A DNA stretch of 64,000 nt from Nonomuraea glycinis (GTDB taxonomy: Bacteria > Actinomycetota > Actinomycetes > Streptosporangiales > Streptosporangiaceae), in assembly GCF_014646515.1 (NCBI RefSeq), contig NZ_BMNK01000004.1, positions 176,719 through 240,718 of the forward strand. Direction: 5' to 3'. Of the stretch, positions 52,633-60,604 are shown piece after piece (positions within the stretch are counted from its first letter, which is position 1; each line of letters begins with the position of its first letter). Position numbers and translations under genes: made by a program. Below the pieces are notes generated by a model. That model saw only the letters and a list, made by a program, of their open reading frames with translations. It was not told the DNA's origin and ran no database searches.

Positions 52633-55275
52633 CTAGCAGCGGCGGGCCGGCCGGGTGCGGGTGACGAGGTCGGTGTCGGCCGCGGTGCCGTCGAGCCAGA
52701 CGACCCGTTCACCGTCCCCGGCGGCGAACAGGAACTGCTCACCCCGGTTGCAGGAGTAACGCTGGAGCGTGCCGCCGTTGAGCGGAACCTGGAACAGCTT
52801 GGGCAGGTCGGCGTTGTTCGCCACGGTGAAGTCCGGGATGAGCCCGATGGTCACCGCCGAGTCGCCGGCGTCCATCCAGATGGGGAAGCCCACCTCCGGC
52901 CCGTCGGGGACGAGCGCGGTGGCGCCCGTGCCGTCGGCGGCGGCGCGCATGATGCCGTAGGTGCCGTCGTCGTCGGTGTCCACGGCCCAGACCAGGTGCC
53001 GCGAGGTCAGGACGGGCACCGCGGACGCGGACGGGCCGTCGCCGGTGGCGGGCACCTCGGGCAGCACGGTCCGGGTGCCGGTGGCCAGGTCGTAGAGGAC
53101 CGGGGTGCTGTGCGGGACGCCGCCTTCGACCTTCCACCGCAGGTAGGCCAGCTTGCCGCGGTTGAGCGACGGCTGCAGGCCCTGGGCGCCGTCCACGGCG
53201 GAGACGCCGACCGGCGCGGCCGTGCCGCGCTTCAGCCAGACCTGGGCCTCGCCGGTGTCCAGGTTCACCTCCTCCCAGGCGAGGTCGTCGCCGGAGACCA
53301 CCACGGAGGCCACCAGCCGGGCGGTCTCGTGCACGACGGTGGCCGGCGCGCGGCCGTCGAGGGGCCGCGACAGGATCCGGAAGCTGGTCTGCGCGTCGTC
53401 GTAGGAGACCCAGACGGCCCGGCGGCCGTCCGTCGCGGGCGCGGTGTTCCACCGGTCGTCGTCCGACAGCCGCACCGCCTTGCCGCCGCTCACCCGCCCG
53501 GTGCGGATGGCGGTCGGCCCGGTGGCGTCGAAGGTGGAGTCCACCACCACGTACCTGTCCCCCGCCACGTCGGGCTTGACGAAGGCGTCGGTCAGGCCGT
53601 CGATCAGGACGCGGCTGTCGGTGGCGATCCGCCGGTCCCAGCCGGGCTTGATGCCGTGCCGGTCGAAGGCGCGCGCGATCGTGGTCCGGTCGCGGGCCGG
53701 CAGCCGGGCCGCGCGGGCGGCGGACTCGACGGCGCGGCGGCCGTCCTCGAAGTCGTCGAGCGGCGTCATGTACTCCGTCAGCGCCTTGTAGACGACCTTG
53801 TCGGTCGCGGGACCGCCGAGCTTCTCCCTGACGTCCCACAGGGCGCCGGAGAAGATCGTGGAGTTGGAGTGCACGCCGCCGCCGTCGGAGGCGACGGTGA
53901 CGCCGAGGTAGTCCTCGGCGGCGTTCCGGTCGTCGTCGAGGTCGCGGGCGGCGCACTCGACGGGCGTGGCGTTCTTGCAGAACCCCTCGCCCAGCAGGCT
54001 CGCCTCCGGGTCGGACATGGGGATGCCGAGGGTGTCGACCTCGATGGCGTTGCCGAAGTAGTCGGCCAGGCCCTCGTTCATCGCGCCCGACTGGCCGAGG
54101 TAGACCAGGTCGGCGCTGTTGGTGATCACTCCGTGCGTCATCTCGTGCCCGACGACGTCGAGGGCGGCGGCGAAGGAGTGGAAGTCGGGGCCGCCCCCGC
54201 CGTAGACCATCTTGGTGCCGTCCCAGAACGCGTTGGCGAACGGCTCGCCGAGGTAGGTGACGTTGACGACGGAGTGCATGGTGCCGCCCTTGCCGTCCAG
54301 TCCTTCGCGGCCGAGCCGGCGGTAGTACTCGTACACCTGGCCGGCGCCCCAGTGGGCGTCCACGGCGCCGCTGTCGGTGTGCTGCGGGCCGAAGGCCAGG
54401 GTGGATGACTGGGCGAGTTTCGTGCCGTCCGGGACGCCGCTCCCCAGGTAGTCGAAGACGTCGCCGCCGGCGGCGTCGTAGGTGAGGATCTCGCCGGTGG
54501 CGCCGTTCCACATCGGGCGGGCCCGGTCGCGCAGCTCGTAGGCGTCGTCGGCGTTCTGGTAGGCGTTGAGCGTGCGCTGCTCGCCGTGCGCGCCCTGGCC
54601 GGTCGCCTGTACGGGGCCCTCGAAGTGGAGCCTGTCGACGGCGAACAGCGGGGCGCCGGAGCGGGCGTCGACGTACGCGTCCCGCAGGACGGGCCGCTTG
54701 GCGGCGCGGTCGTGGCCCTTGAGCGGGATCCGCCAGGCCAGCACGCCGGTGCCGCGCGGCACCACGACGAGCTCGCCGGCGCCCGCCTCGACGCTCTCGC
54801 GGGTGATCCGGTTCTTGGTCAGCAGGGTGCGGGCGAGCTTGCCGGCCGTCTCGGCGGTGACGGTCGGGGTCGGGTCGACGCTCAACTCGGTGTGGAAGCG
54901 GCCGCCCGCGCCGGTGACCACCCGCTGCCCGTCCTGGTCGGCGAAGTGGACCAGGTACTGGCCGCCGAACACCGGCAGGTCCCGGTGACGCTGGGCGAAC
55001 CTGACCGTCACGTCCGCGCCGTCGGTGATCGTCTGGAGGGGGACCAGGTCGTCGGGGTCCAGGTGGTAGCGCGGGTCTTCCAGGTGCGTCTTGGCGGCCT
55101 GGACGGGGTCGCCCGCCCGGGCGGGCTCGGCGAGGCCGCTCACCTCGGCGGGGGCCTCGGTGCCGGCGCGGGACTCCACCTGGGGTGGCGGGTCGTCCGC
55201 GGCGGCGGTTCCGGGTACGGCGAGCGTGGCGGCTAACGCGGCGATGGCCGTGAGAATGCTGGGACGCCAGGACAC
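52633..55275 (-). CDS. Secreted M4 (thermolysin-like) metalloprotease with C-terminal propeller-like domain
   Basis: The protein has 880 residues from GTG 55275, GGAGGT 3 nt upstream. A signal peptide (SILTAIAALAATLAVPGTAAA) is followed by an FTP/PepSY-type propeptide (to about 220) and the M4 catalytic domain: zinc site HEMTH at 377-381, third ligand Glu401 in NEGLADYF, and GGGVHSNS with the transition-state His. Residues about 560-880 are beta-rich repeats, likely a propeller used for substrate or wall binding. It is exported and self-processed in relatives. Two inverted repeats lie upstream. Confidence 0.9.
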   Translation of the reverse strand: MSWRPSILTAIAALAATLAVPGTAAADDPPPQVESRAGTEAPAEVSGLAEPARAGDPVQAAKTHLEDPRYHLDPDDLVPLQTITDGADVTVRFAQRHRDLPVFGGQYLVHFADQDGQRVVTGAGGRFHTELSVDPTPTVTAETAGKLARTLLTKNRITRESVEAGAGELVVVPRGTGVLAWRIPLKGHDRAAKRPVLRDAYVDARSGAPLFAVDRLHFEGPVQATGQGAHGEQRTLNAYQNADDAYELRDRARPMWNGATGEILTYDAAGGDVFDYLGSGVPDGTKLAQSSTLAFGPQHTDSGAVDAHWGAGQVYEYYRRLGREGLDGKGGTMHSVVNVTYLGEPFANAFWDGTKMVYGGGGPDFHSFAAALDVVGHEMTHGVITNSADLVYLGQSGAMNEGLADYFGNAIEVDTLGIPMSDPEASLLGEGFCKNATPVECAARDLDDDRNAAEDYLGVTVASDGGGVHSNSTIFSGALWDVREKLGGPATDKVVYKALTEYMTPLDDFEDGRRAVESAARAARLPARDRTTIARAFDRHGIKPGWDRRIATDSRVLIDGLTDAFVKPDVAGDRYVVVDSTFDATGPTAIRTGRVSGGKAVRLSDDDRWNTAPATDGRRAVWVSYDDAQTSFRILSRPLDGRAPATVVHETARLVASVVVSGDDLAWEEVNLDTGEAQVWLKRGTAAPVGVSAVDGAQGLQPSLNRGKLAYLRWKVEGGVPHSTPVLYDLATGTRTVLPEVPATGDGPSASAVPVLTSRHLVWAVDTDDDGTYGIMRAAADGTGATALVPDGPEVGFPIWMDAGDSAVTIGLIPDFTVANNADLPKLFQVPLNGGTLQRYSCNRGEQFLFAAGDGERVVWLDGTAADTDLVTRTRPARRC

Positions 55276-55333
55276 GACACCTCCTGGTGTGGCGTAGGAG
55301 TACTGGCGCCCCGATCATGACAGCCGACTTGAC

Positions 55334-55391
55334 TGGCAGACAAATCACAATTTGACTACCAATGTACGGAAATAGCAATTTCCATCCGTAC
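55334..55391. promoter_or_regulatory. Operator-like inverted repeats upstream of the M4 protease gene
   Basis: TGGCAGACAAAT (55334-55345) and ATTTGACTACCA (55350-55361) match at 10 of 12 positions as an inverted repeat with a CACA spacer. GGAAAT-AGCA-ATTTCC (55368-55383) lies next to it, nested in GTACGG (55364-55369) and CCGTAC (55386-55391). The region is AT-rich and precedes the protease start by 60-115 bp. Confidence 0.5.
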
Positions 55392-55449
55392 AAAACAGGC
55401 TGAAGGCCCGAAAAGGCAGGTGGCGCGTGTCGAGCCGTGAAATAGGGCG

Positions 55450-56595
55450 CTAAAGGCGATATATCCGGCGGGCATTACCGGAGCCGATCATGTGCGCGAT
55501 TCTGGCGGCGTCGGCGGCGCTCCACTCCCCCTCGTCGAGCCGTGCCTTGAGCGCCTTGCCGAGGGCCCGCCTGAAGTGCACCGCGCCGAGCAGACAGCTC
55601 TCGGCCACGCCCCGGCCGCCGGAGCCGAACAGCAGCTTGTGGAACGGCGCCAGCTCCAGCGACTCCTCCATCAGCCGCGCCGAGCCCGCCCCCGTCTGCG
55701 CGAACGCGGGACCGGCGTCAAGGTAGACGTGCGGGAAGGCGTGCGCGAGATGGGCGGCCTGGCGCTGGAACGGGTAGCCGTTGAGCAGGACCACCGGCAC
55801 GCCCATCGGCTGGAGCGCCCGGACGAAGCCGGCGAGCCGGGCGGGGTCGGCGCGGTGCGGGTCCGCCTCGCACTCGCCGAACCCGGTGTGGACCTGGATC
55901 GGCAGACCCCGCTCCCGCGCCACGTCGACCGCCGTCCAGAGCAGGTGGCGCAGCAGGACGGCCTCGTCGAGCCGCCGCTTGGGGTCCGACAGCCGCCGGT
56001 TGGCCGCCGCGATCACCGAGCCGCGGCTCGGCCGGGACGGGTCGAAGTCGAGGCCGAGCCGGTAGGCGGCGACCGTCTTGAGCCCGACGGCCCGCACCGC
56101 CCTGACGGTGAGCTCCTCGCCGAGGCCGTCCATGTAGTCGACGGCGGCCTGAGCCGTCTCGGCCACGTCCTGCTCGATCTGCTCGGCCCGGACGATCTCC
56201 TCGGCCGCCGCCGCGCCGCCGCGCCCCATCTCGGCGGCCGACAACAGGTCGACGTTCTCCACCCCGGTGTCCACCAGGAACACCACCACGCCCGCCGCCC
56301 GCAGCAGACGCCGGTTGACCTCGGCCGAGCCGAGTTCGGCGCGGCGGCTCACGTAGACGGCCGGGGGCGCGTGCGGCTCCAGATCGAGCACGGGGGCGCA
56401 CCAGCGGCGGAGGCCGGCGCCGATCGGGGTGTCGAAGTGGGTGGTGCCGGGGGGCGCGGGACTCGCCCCCTCGTTGATGAGCAGCTCGAACTGCGCCCTG
56501 GACAGCTCGTCCCGGCGCACCCCATGGCAGGCGTGGTCGACGAGCGGGGCGAGCAGGGCATCACGCACCGTGTCGGGCAGGTCTACGGGGAGCAT
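55450..56595 (-). CDS. Amidohydrolase (Amidohydro_2, FluG N-terminal-like)
   Basis: The protein has 381 residues. ATG 56595 is used because TAGAGT (56603-56608) lies 7 nt upstream with no ribosome site. The TIM-barrel amidohydrolase pattern is LVDHACHGV at the N-terminus (HxxxHG-like metal site), LPIQVHTGFGECEADPHRADP with the central His, VVLLNGYPFQRQAAHLA and YLDAGPAF, and LLFGSGGRG near the end in place of the usual SD. The last motif differs from the metal Asp of many members, so activity is uncertain. It follows trpEG by 52 nt. Confidence 0.76.
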   Translation of the reverse strand: MLPVDLPDTVRDALLAPLVDHACHGVRRDELSRAQFELLINEGASPAPPGTTHFDTPIGAGLRRWCAPVLDLEPHAPPAVYVSRRAELGSAEVNRRLLRAAGVVVFLVDTGVENVDLLSAAEMGRGGAAAAEEIVRAEQIEQDVAETAQAAVDYMDGLGEELTVRAVRAVGLKTVAAYRLGLDFDPSRPSRGSVIAAANRRLSDPKRRLDEAVLLRHLLWTAVDVARERGLPIQVHTGFGECEADPHRADPARLAGFVRALQPMGVPVVLLNGYPFQRQAAHLAHAFPHVYLDAGPAFAQTGAGSARLMEESLELAPFHKLLFGSGGRGVAESCLLGAVHFRRALGKALKARLDEGEWSAADAARIAHMIGSGNARRIYRL

Positions 56596-56647
56596 GCGGC
56601 AGACTCTAAAGGCTGGCCGCATGCCCCGTGGACGTTTTACCGACGAG

Positions 56648-58780
56648 TTAGGCGGACCTGCGGGAAAGCCGCAGGACGTTCGCGATGACCTGCGCGCCGG
56701 CCCCGCCCTCCGCGGTGAGGATCGACTCGGGGTGGAACTGCACGGCGAAGCGCCGGTTGGCGGTGTCCTCGATCGCCATCACGTTGCCGTCGGGTGTGAC
56801 CGCCGTCGGGGTGAAGCCGACGACCCCGGGCCGCTTGGCGTGCAGCGAGTGGTAGCGGGCCGCGGTGAACTCCTCGGGCAGCCCGTCGAGCAGCGCGCTG
56901 CCGCCCAGCCGGGCGACCCGGCCGCGCTTGCCGTGCTCGGGGTAGTCCAGCAGCTCCAGGCTGCCTCCGGCCTGCTCGACCATCGCCTGCAGCCCCAGGC
57001 AGACGCCGAAGACCGGCAGCTCGCGGGCGTAGATCTCGTCGATCAGCGCCGCCATGCCGAAGTCGGACGGCCAGCCGGGGCCGGGCGAGAGCACCACCAG
57101 GTCGGGGCCGATCTCGTCGATGGTCTGCGCGGGGAAGCCGTGGCGCAGGGTGACCACGTCGGCGCCCTCCTGGCGGAAGTAGTCGGCCAGGGTGTTGACG
57201 AAGGAGTCCTCGTGGTCCACGAGCAGCACCTTCATGCCCTGGCCCGACTGCCGCCTGGGCACGGCGACGGGCGCCGCCTCGGGCTGGTTGACGGCGGCGA
57301 GCGCGCCCAGCAGGGCGCTGGCCTTGAGCTCGGTCTCGCGCTCCTCGGCCTCCGGGTCGGAGTCGAACAGCAGCGTGGCGCCCGCCCGCACGGTCGCGAT
57401 GCCGTCCTTGACCTGGGCGGTGCGCAGGGTGAGCCCGGTGTTCATGGAGCCGTCGAAGCCGATGAAGCCGATGGCGCCGCCGTACCACCGGCGGGTGGTG
57501 GCCTCGTGGTCCTCGATGAACTGCATGGCCCAGGTCTTGGGCGCGCCGGTGACGGTGACGGCCCACATGTGGGTCAGGAAGGCGTCCAGGGCGTCGAACT
57601 CGGGGCGCAGCCGGCCCTCGATGTGGTCGACGGTGTGGATCAGGCGCGAGTAGAGCTCGATCTGGCGGCGGCCGATGACCTTGACCGTGCCGGGGACGCA
57701 GACGCGCGACTTGTCGTTGCGGTCCACGTCGGTGCACATGGTGAGCTCCGACTCCTCCTTGACGCTGGTCAGCAGGGTGCGGATGGCCTCGGCGTCCTCG
57801 ACCGGGTTGGCGCCCCGGGCGATCGTGCCGGAGATGGGGCAGGTCTCGACCCGGTCGCCGCTCACCCGGACGAACATCTCGGGCGAGGCGCCGACCAGGT
57901 GCTCGCCCTCGCCGAGGCTGATGATGAACTCGTACGGGGCCGGGTTGCTGTGGCGCAGGCTGCGGTAGAAGGCGGCGGGGTCGGTGCAGGTGGCGTGGAA
58001 GACCTGGCCGGGCACGACCTCGAACAGGTCGCCGCGCTTGAACTTCTCCTTGGCCGCGGCCACGACCTTGGCGTAGTCACCCCTGACCGGGTCCGGCGGC
58101 AGCTGCGCGGGCGCGGCGAGCGGGGTGGACTCGCCGGTGCGCTCCAGGCCGCGGGTGGTGGCGCCGTCCACGGTGAACTCGTAACGGATGTCGACGCAGG
58201 TCTCGCGCTGCCTGTCGATGACGACGAGCCGGTCGGGCAGGTGCAGGACGAGGTCGCGCTGGTCGTCGGGGCGGGTGAGCTCCTGCCTGATCGGCTCGAA
58301 CTGGAAGGCCAGGTCGTAGCCGAAGGCGCCGTAGAGGCCCAGGTGCGGGTCGTCGCCCTTGAAGGCGGCGATGACCTCGCGGATCGCGGTGAAGACGGTG
58401 GGCCTGCGGCTGCGCAGCTCCTCGGGGAGCAGGTCCTCGGACTCGTCGACGCGCACCTCGACGTAGTCGGCGGTGGGCTCCTCGACCGGCTTGCCGGCGG
58501 CCAGCAGGCAGGAGGAGACGGCGGGCAGCACGACCCTGCCGCGCGCGTTGAGCGCCCTGGCGGAGATGGTGCGGCCCTTGGCGACGAGCTCCACGCAGGG
58601 GTCGACGTAGCCGAACGCCCATCGGCTGTAGCGGCCGGGGTAGTCCATGCCGGAGGAGAAGGCGCCGCCGCGCCTGTGGCCCAGGGACGTCACGATCTCT
58701 TCGAGGGCGTCTTCCGACACCTGGCGCACTTCGCGCTCGACGCCGACGCCTCCGGCGGTGGTATATCCGCTCGTCTCCAC
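56648..58780 (-). CDS. trpEG: Fused anthranilate synthase, TrpE-TrpG
   Basis: The protein has 710 residues from GTG 58780 with AGGGG upstream. Residues 1-510 are TrpE with chorismate-site motifs VVPGQVFHATC, CPISGTIARGANP, MCTDVDRNDKSRVC and VTVTGAPKTWAM; residues 515-710 are the glutaminase TrpG with LLVDHEDSFVNTLADYF, VLSPGPGWP, FGVCLGLQAM with catalytic Cys and QFHPESI. This fused form occurs in Streptomyces and rhizobia. A Trp-codon leader peptide and attenuator lie upstream, so it is controlled by tryptophan supply. Expected role: biosynthetic rather than phenazine-type, since no phenazine genes are near. Confidence 0.93.
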   Translation of the reverse strand: METSGYTTAGGVGVEREVRQVSEDALEEIVTSLGHRRGGAFSSGMDYPGRYSRWAFGYVDPCVELVAKGRTISARALNARGRVVLPAVSSCLLAAGKPVEEPTADYVEVRVDESEDLLPEELRSRRPTVFTAIREVIAAFKGDDPHLGLYGAFGYDLAFQFEPIRQELTRPDDQRDLVLHLPDRLVVIDRQRETCVDIRYEFTVDGATTRGLERTGESTPLAAPAQLPPDPVRGDYAKVVAAAKEKFKRGDLFEVVPGQVFHATCTDPAAFYRSLRHSNPAPYEFIISLGEGEHLVGASPEMFVRVSGDRVETCPISGTIARGANPVEDAEAIRTLLTSVKEESELTMCTDVDRNDKSRVCVPGTVKVIGRRQIELYSRLIHTVDHIEGRLRPEFDALDAFLTHMWAVTVTGAPKTWAMQFIEDHEATTRRWYGGAIGFIGFDGSMNTGLTLRTAQVKDGIATVRAGATLLFDSDPEAEERETELKASALLGALAAVNQPEAAPVAVPRRQSGQGMKVLLVDHEDSFVNTLADYFRQEGADVVTLRHGFPAQTIDEIGPDLVVLSPGPGWPSDFGMAALIDEIYARELPVFGVCLGLQAMVEQAGGSLELLDYPEHGKRGRVARLGGSALLDGLPEEFTAARYHSLHAKRPGVVGFTPTAVTPDGNVMAIEDTANRRFAVQFHPESILTAEGGAGAQVIANVLRLSRRSA

Positions 58781-58834
58781 TGCTGCCCCTTTTGGTATTC
58801 GACAATGATGAGCCCCGGGGGCGGACACGACAAA

Positions 58835-58856
58835 GGCCGCCTTCACCGGGGCGGCC
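58835..58856 (-). terminator. Attenuator terminator of trpEG
   Basis: On the minus strand GGCCGCC (58856-58850) and GGCGGCC (58841-58835) form a perfect 7-bp stem with an 8-nt loop, followed by TTTGTCGT. It lies between the trpL leader peptide and trpEG. An upstream hairpin GCGCCGC/GCGGCGC (58880-58899) covers the leader's Trp codons and stop. Confidence 0.72.
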
Positions 58857-58886
58857 GTCCGTTGAGGTATGCGAATCTCGCGCCGC

Positions 58887-58928
58887 CTAGAAGCGGCGCC
58901 ACCACTGAAGCCGGGCGCGATTTCGCAT
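58887..58928 (-). CDS. trpL: trp leader peptide with tandem Trp codons
   Basis: A 13-residue frame from ATG 58928 to TAG 58887 reads MRNRARLQWWRRF. Two adjacent Trp codons near the end are the hallmark of trp attenuation leaders. A TAATCT box (58935-58940) ends 6 nt before the ATG and TTGCGT lies 18 bp further up, so the leader is probably translated from a leaderless transcript. A hairpin overlaps the Trp codons and a terminator-like hairpin follows 31 nt beyond the stop. Streptomyces trpE(G) genes are known to have such leaders, which supports the call. Confidence 0.82.
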   Translation of the reverse strand: MRNRARLQWWRRF

Positions 58929-58934
58929 GGGCAC

Positions 58935-58964
58935 AGATTACTCCGCTGGGCCAAGATCACGCAA
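58935..58964 (-). promoter_or_regulatory. Promoter of trpL-trpEG
   Basis: On the minus strand TTGCGT (58964-58959), an 18-bp spacer and TAATCT (58940-58935) precede the leader ATG by 6 nt. This is one of the best -35/-10 pairs in the window. Confidence 0.65.
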
Positions 58965-59001
58965 CGCGGACACGCCGGGCGGGGATCGGGTGGAAGCCGT
59001 A

Positions 59002-59031
59002 CTGACAGGACGGACACAAAGGATCTAGTTT
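59002..59031 (+). promoter_or_regulatory. Promoter of the GT39-type glycosyltransferase gene
   Basis: CTGACA (59002-59007), 18 bp and TAGTTT (59026-59031) precede the ATG at 59039 by 7 nt, another arrangement fitting leaderless transcription. It is back to back with the trp promoter. Confidence 0.55.
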
Positions 59032-59038
59032 TGACCCA

Positions 59039-60478
59039 ATGAGGCAGCCCTTGGCATGGCGATCCGTCACGGTGATCGCGGTCCTGCTGTTCGGTGTCCT
59101 GCTGGCGCTCAGCCCCGGCTACGGATTCCACCGCGACGAGCTCTACTTCCGGGTGCTGGCGGCGCATCCCGACTGGGGCTACGTCGACCAGCCGCCGCTG
59201 ACGCCGATGCTGGCCAGGGCCGCCCTCGCGCTGTTCGGCGACAGTCTCACCGCGATCCGGGTGTTCCCGGCGCTGTCCGTCGCGGTCCTGGTGTTCCTGA
59301 TGGCGCTGATCGCGCGCGAGCTCGGCGGCCGCGGCGTGGCGCAGGCGCTGACGGCGGCGGGGACCGCCGGCGGCGCGTACACGATGATCGCCGGGCACAC
59401 GCTGCTGACGGTCAGCTTCGACCTGCCGCTGTGGGCGGCGGCGATCCTGTTCGTCCTGCGGGCGCTGCTGCGCGACCCGCGCTGGTGGCTCGCGGCGGGC
59501 GCGGTCATCGGGCTCGCCACCTACAACAAGCATCTGATCGCGATGCTGGTGCTCGGGCTGGCCGGTGGGCTGCTGGCAGTGGGACCGCGCCGGGTGCTGG
59601 CGGGCCCGTGGGTGTGGGCCGGGGCGCTGCTCGCGCTGGCGCTGGCCGCGCCCAACCTGGTCTACCAGGCCACGCACGACTGGCCGCAGCTGGAGATGGC
59701 GGCGGCGCTGAGCGAGAACAAGGGCGACGGCATGCGGGCGCTCTTCGTCCCGATGCAGGTCCTGCTGTTCGGTCCGGTGGTGGCGGTGATCGGCGCGTTC
59801 GGGTTCGTCCGGTTATGGCGGGACACGCGCGTGCGGGCCCTGGCGGTGGCCTATCCGGTCACCGCCGTGCTCACCCTCATCAGCGGCGGCCGGTTCGACT
59901 ACACGGCCGGGCTGATCCTGCTGCTGTTCGCCGCGGGCTGCGTGGGCGTCGAGGCGGCGGGCCCCGGCCGGGTCCGGTCGGGCGCGGTGTCGCTGGCGAT
60001 GAACACGCTGGGCTGTGCGGTGATCGCGCTGCCGCTGATCCCGGTGGGCGTGCTCGCCAGGACGCCGGTGCCGGCGATCAACGAGGTGGCCCGCGAGGCG
60101 ATCGGCTGGCCCCGGCTGGACGACGCCGTGGCCGGGATTCTGCGCTCGCTGCCGCCGGAGGACCGGTCACGCACTGTGATCGTCACCGCCAATTACGGCG
60201 AGTACGGCTCGCTGTCAAGGGCCGGTCTGCCGCGCGTCTACTCGGGTCACAACCAGCTGTGGCAGTACGGTCCGCCGCCCGAGTCCGGGACGGTCGCGAT
60301 CGTCATGGACATCGGCCCGATGCGCCGGGACCTGCAGTTCACGAGCTGTGAGCTGAGGGCCGAAGTTGACAATGGCGTCGGCATCGACAACGAGGAGCAA
60401 GGGCTGCGGATCCACCTCTGCAGGGGCCTTGACCAGCCATGGAGCACAACATGGCACAGATGGCGACATTTCAGTTGA
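59039..60478 (+). CDS. GT39/ArnT-like polyprenyl-phosphate-dependent glycosyltransferase
   Basis: The protein has 479 residues and about ten membrane helices. After the first helix comes GYGFHRDELYFRVLAAHPDW with the acidic DE pair typical of the first extracytoplasmic loop of GT-C enzymes; GYVDQPPLTPML follows. The C-terminal 140 residues form a soluble exterior domain (TVIVTANYGEYGSLSRA). Such enzymes move a sugar from a lipid-phosphate donor to a wall, lipid or protein acceptor; sugar and acceptor are unknown. ATG 59039 has a leaderless-type promoter. Confidence 0.82.
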   Translation: MRQPLAWRSVTVIAVLLFGVLLALSPGYGFHRDELYFRVLAAHPDWGYVDQPPLTPMLARAALALFGDSLTAIRVFPALSVAVLVFLMALIARELGGRGVAQALTAAGTAGGAYTMIAGHTLLTVSFDLPLWAAAILFVLRALLRDPRWWLAAGAVIGLATYNKHLIAMLVLGLAGGLLAVGPRRVLAGPWVWAGALLALALAAPNLVYQATHDWPQLEMAAALSENKGDGMRALFVPMQVLLFGPVVAVIGAFGFVRLWRDTRVRALAVAYPVTAVLTLISGGRFDYTAGLILLLFAAGCVGVEAAGPGRVRSGAVSLAMNTLGCAVIALPLIPVGVLARTPVPAINEVAREAIGWPRLDDAVAGILRSLPPEDRSRTVIVTANYGEYGSLSRAGLPRVYSGHNQLWQYGPPPESGTVAIVMDIGPMRRDLQFTSCELRAEVDNGVGIDNEEQGLRIHLCRGLDQPWSTTWHRWRHFS

Positions 60479-60604
60479 CCAGATCACGTTTCAGGAAATG
60501 TCAGATTTTGTTTGTGTTAAGCACTTGCTTTCCGAACTCGATCTCTTCACTCTTCTCGACGTAGGCGTAAAGATCAGCTCTACCGCTCAGCGCGAAGGAG
60601 AGTT
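60479..60604 (+). promoter_or_regulatory. Promoter region of the secreted S8 protease gene
   Basis: This 126-bp gap is AT-richer than its surroundings. A possible promoter is TTCACT near 60546, 16 bp and TAAAGA near 60570. AAGGAGA is the ribosome site for GTG 60605. No other feature is seen. Confidence 0.4.

Noticed and set aside
52739..55393. Second minus-strand frame through the M4 protease gene
   Set aside because: Arg/Pro-rich frame-shifted reading of the same DNA; the M4 motifs are in the other frame.
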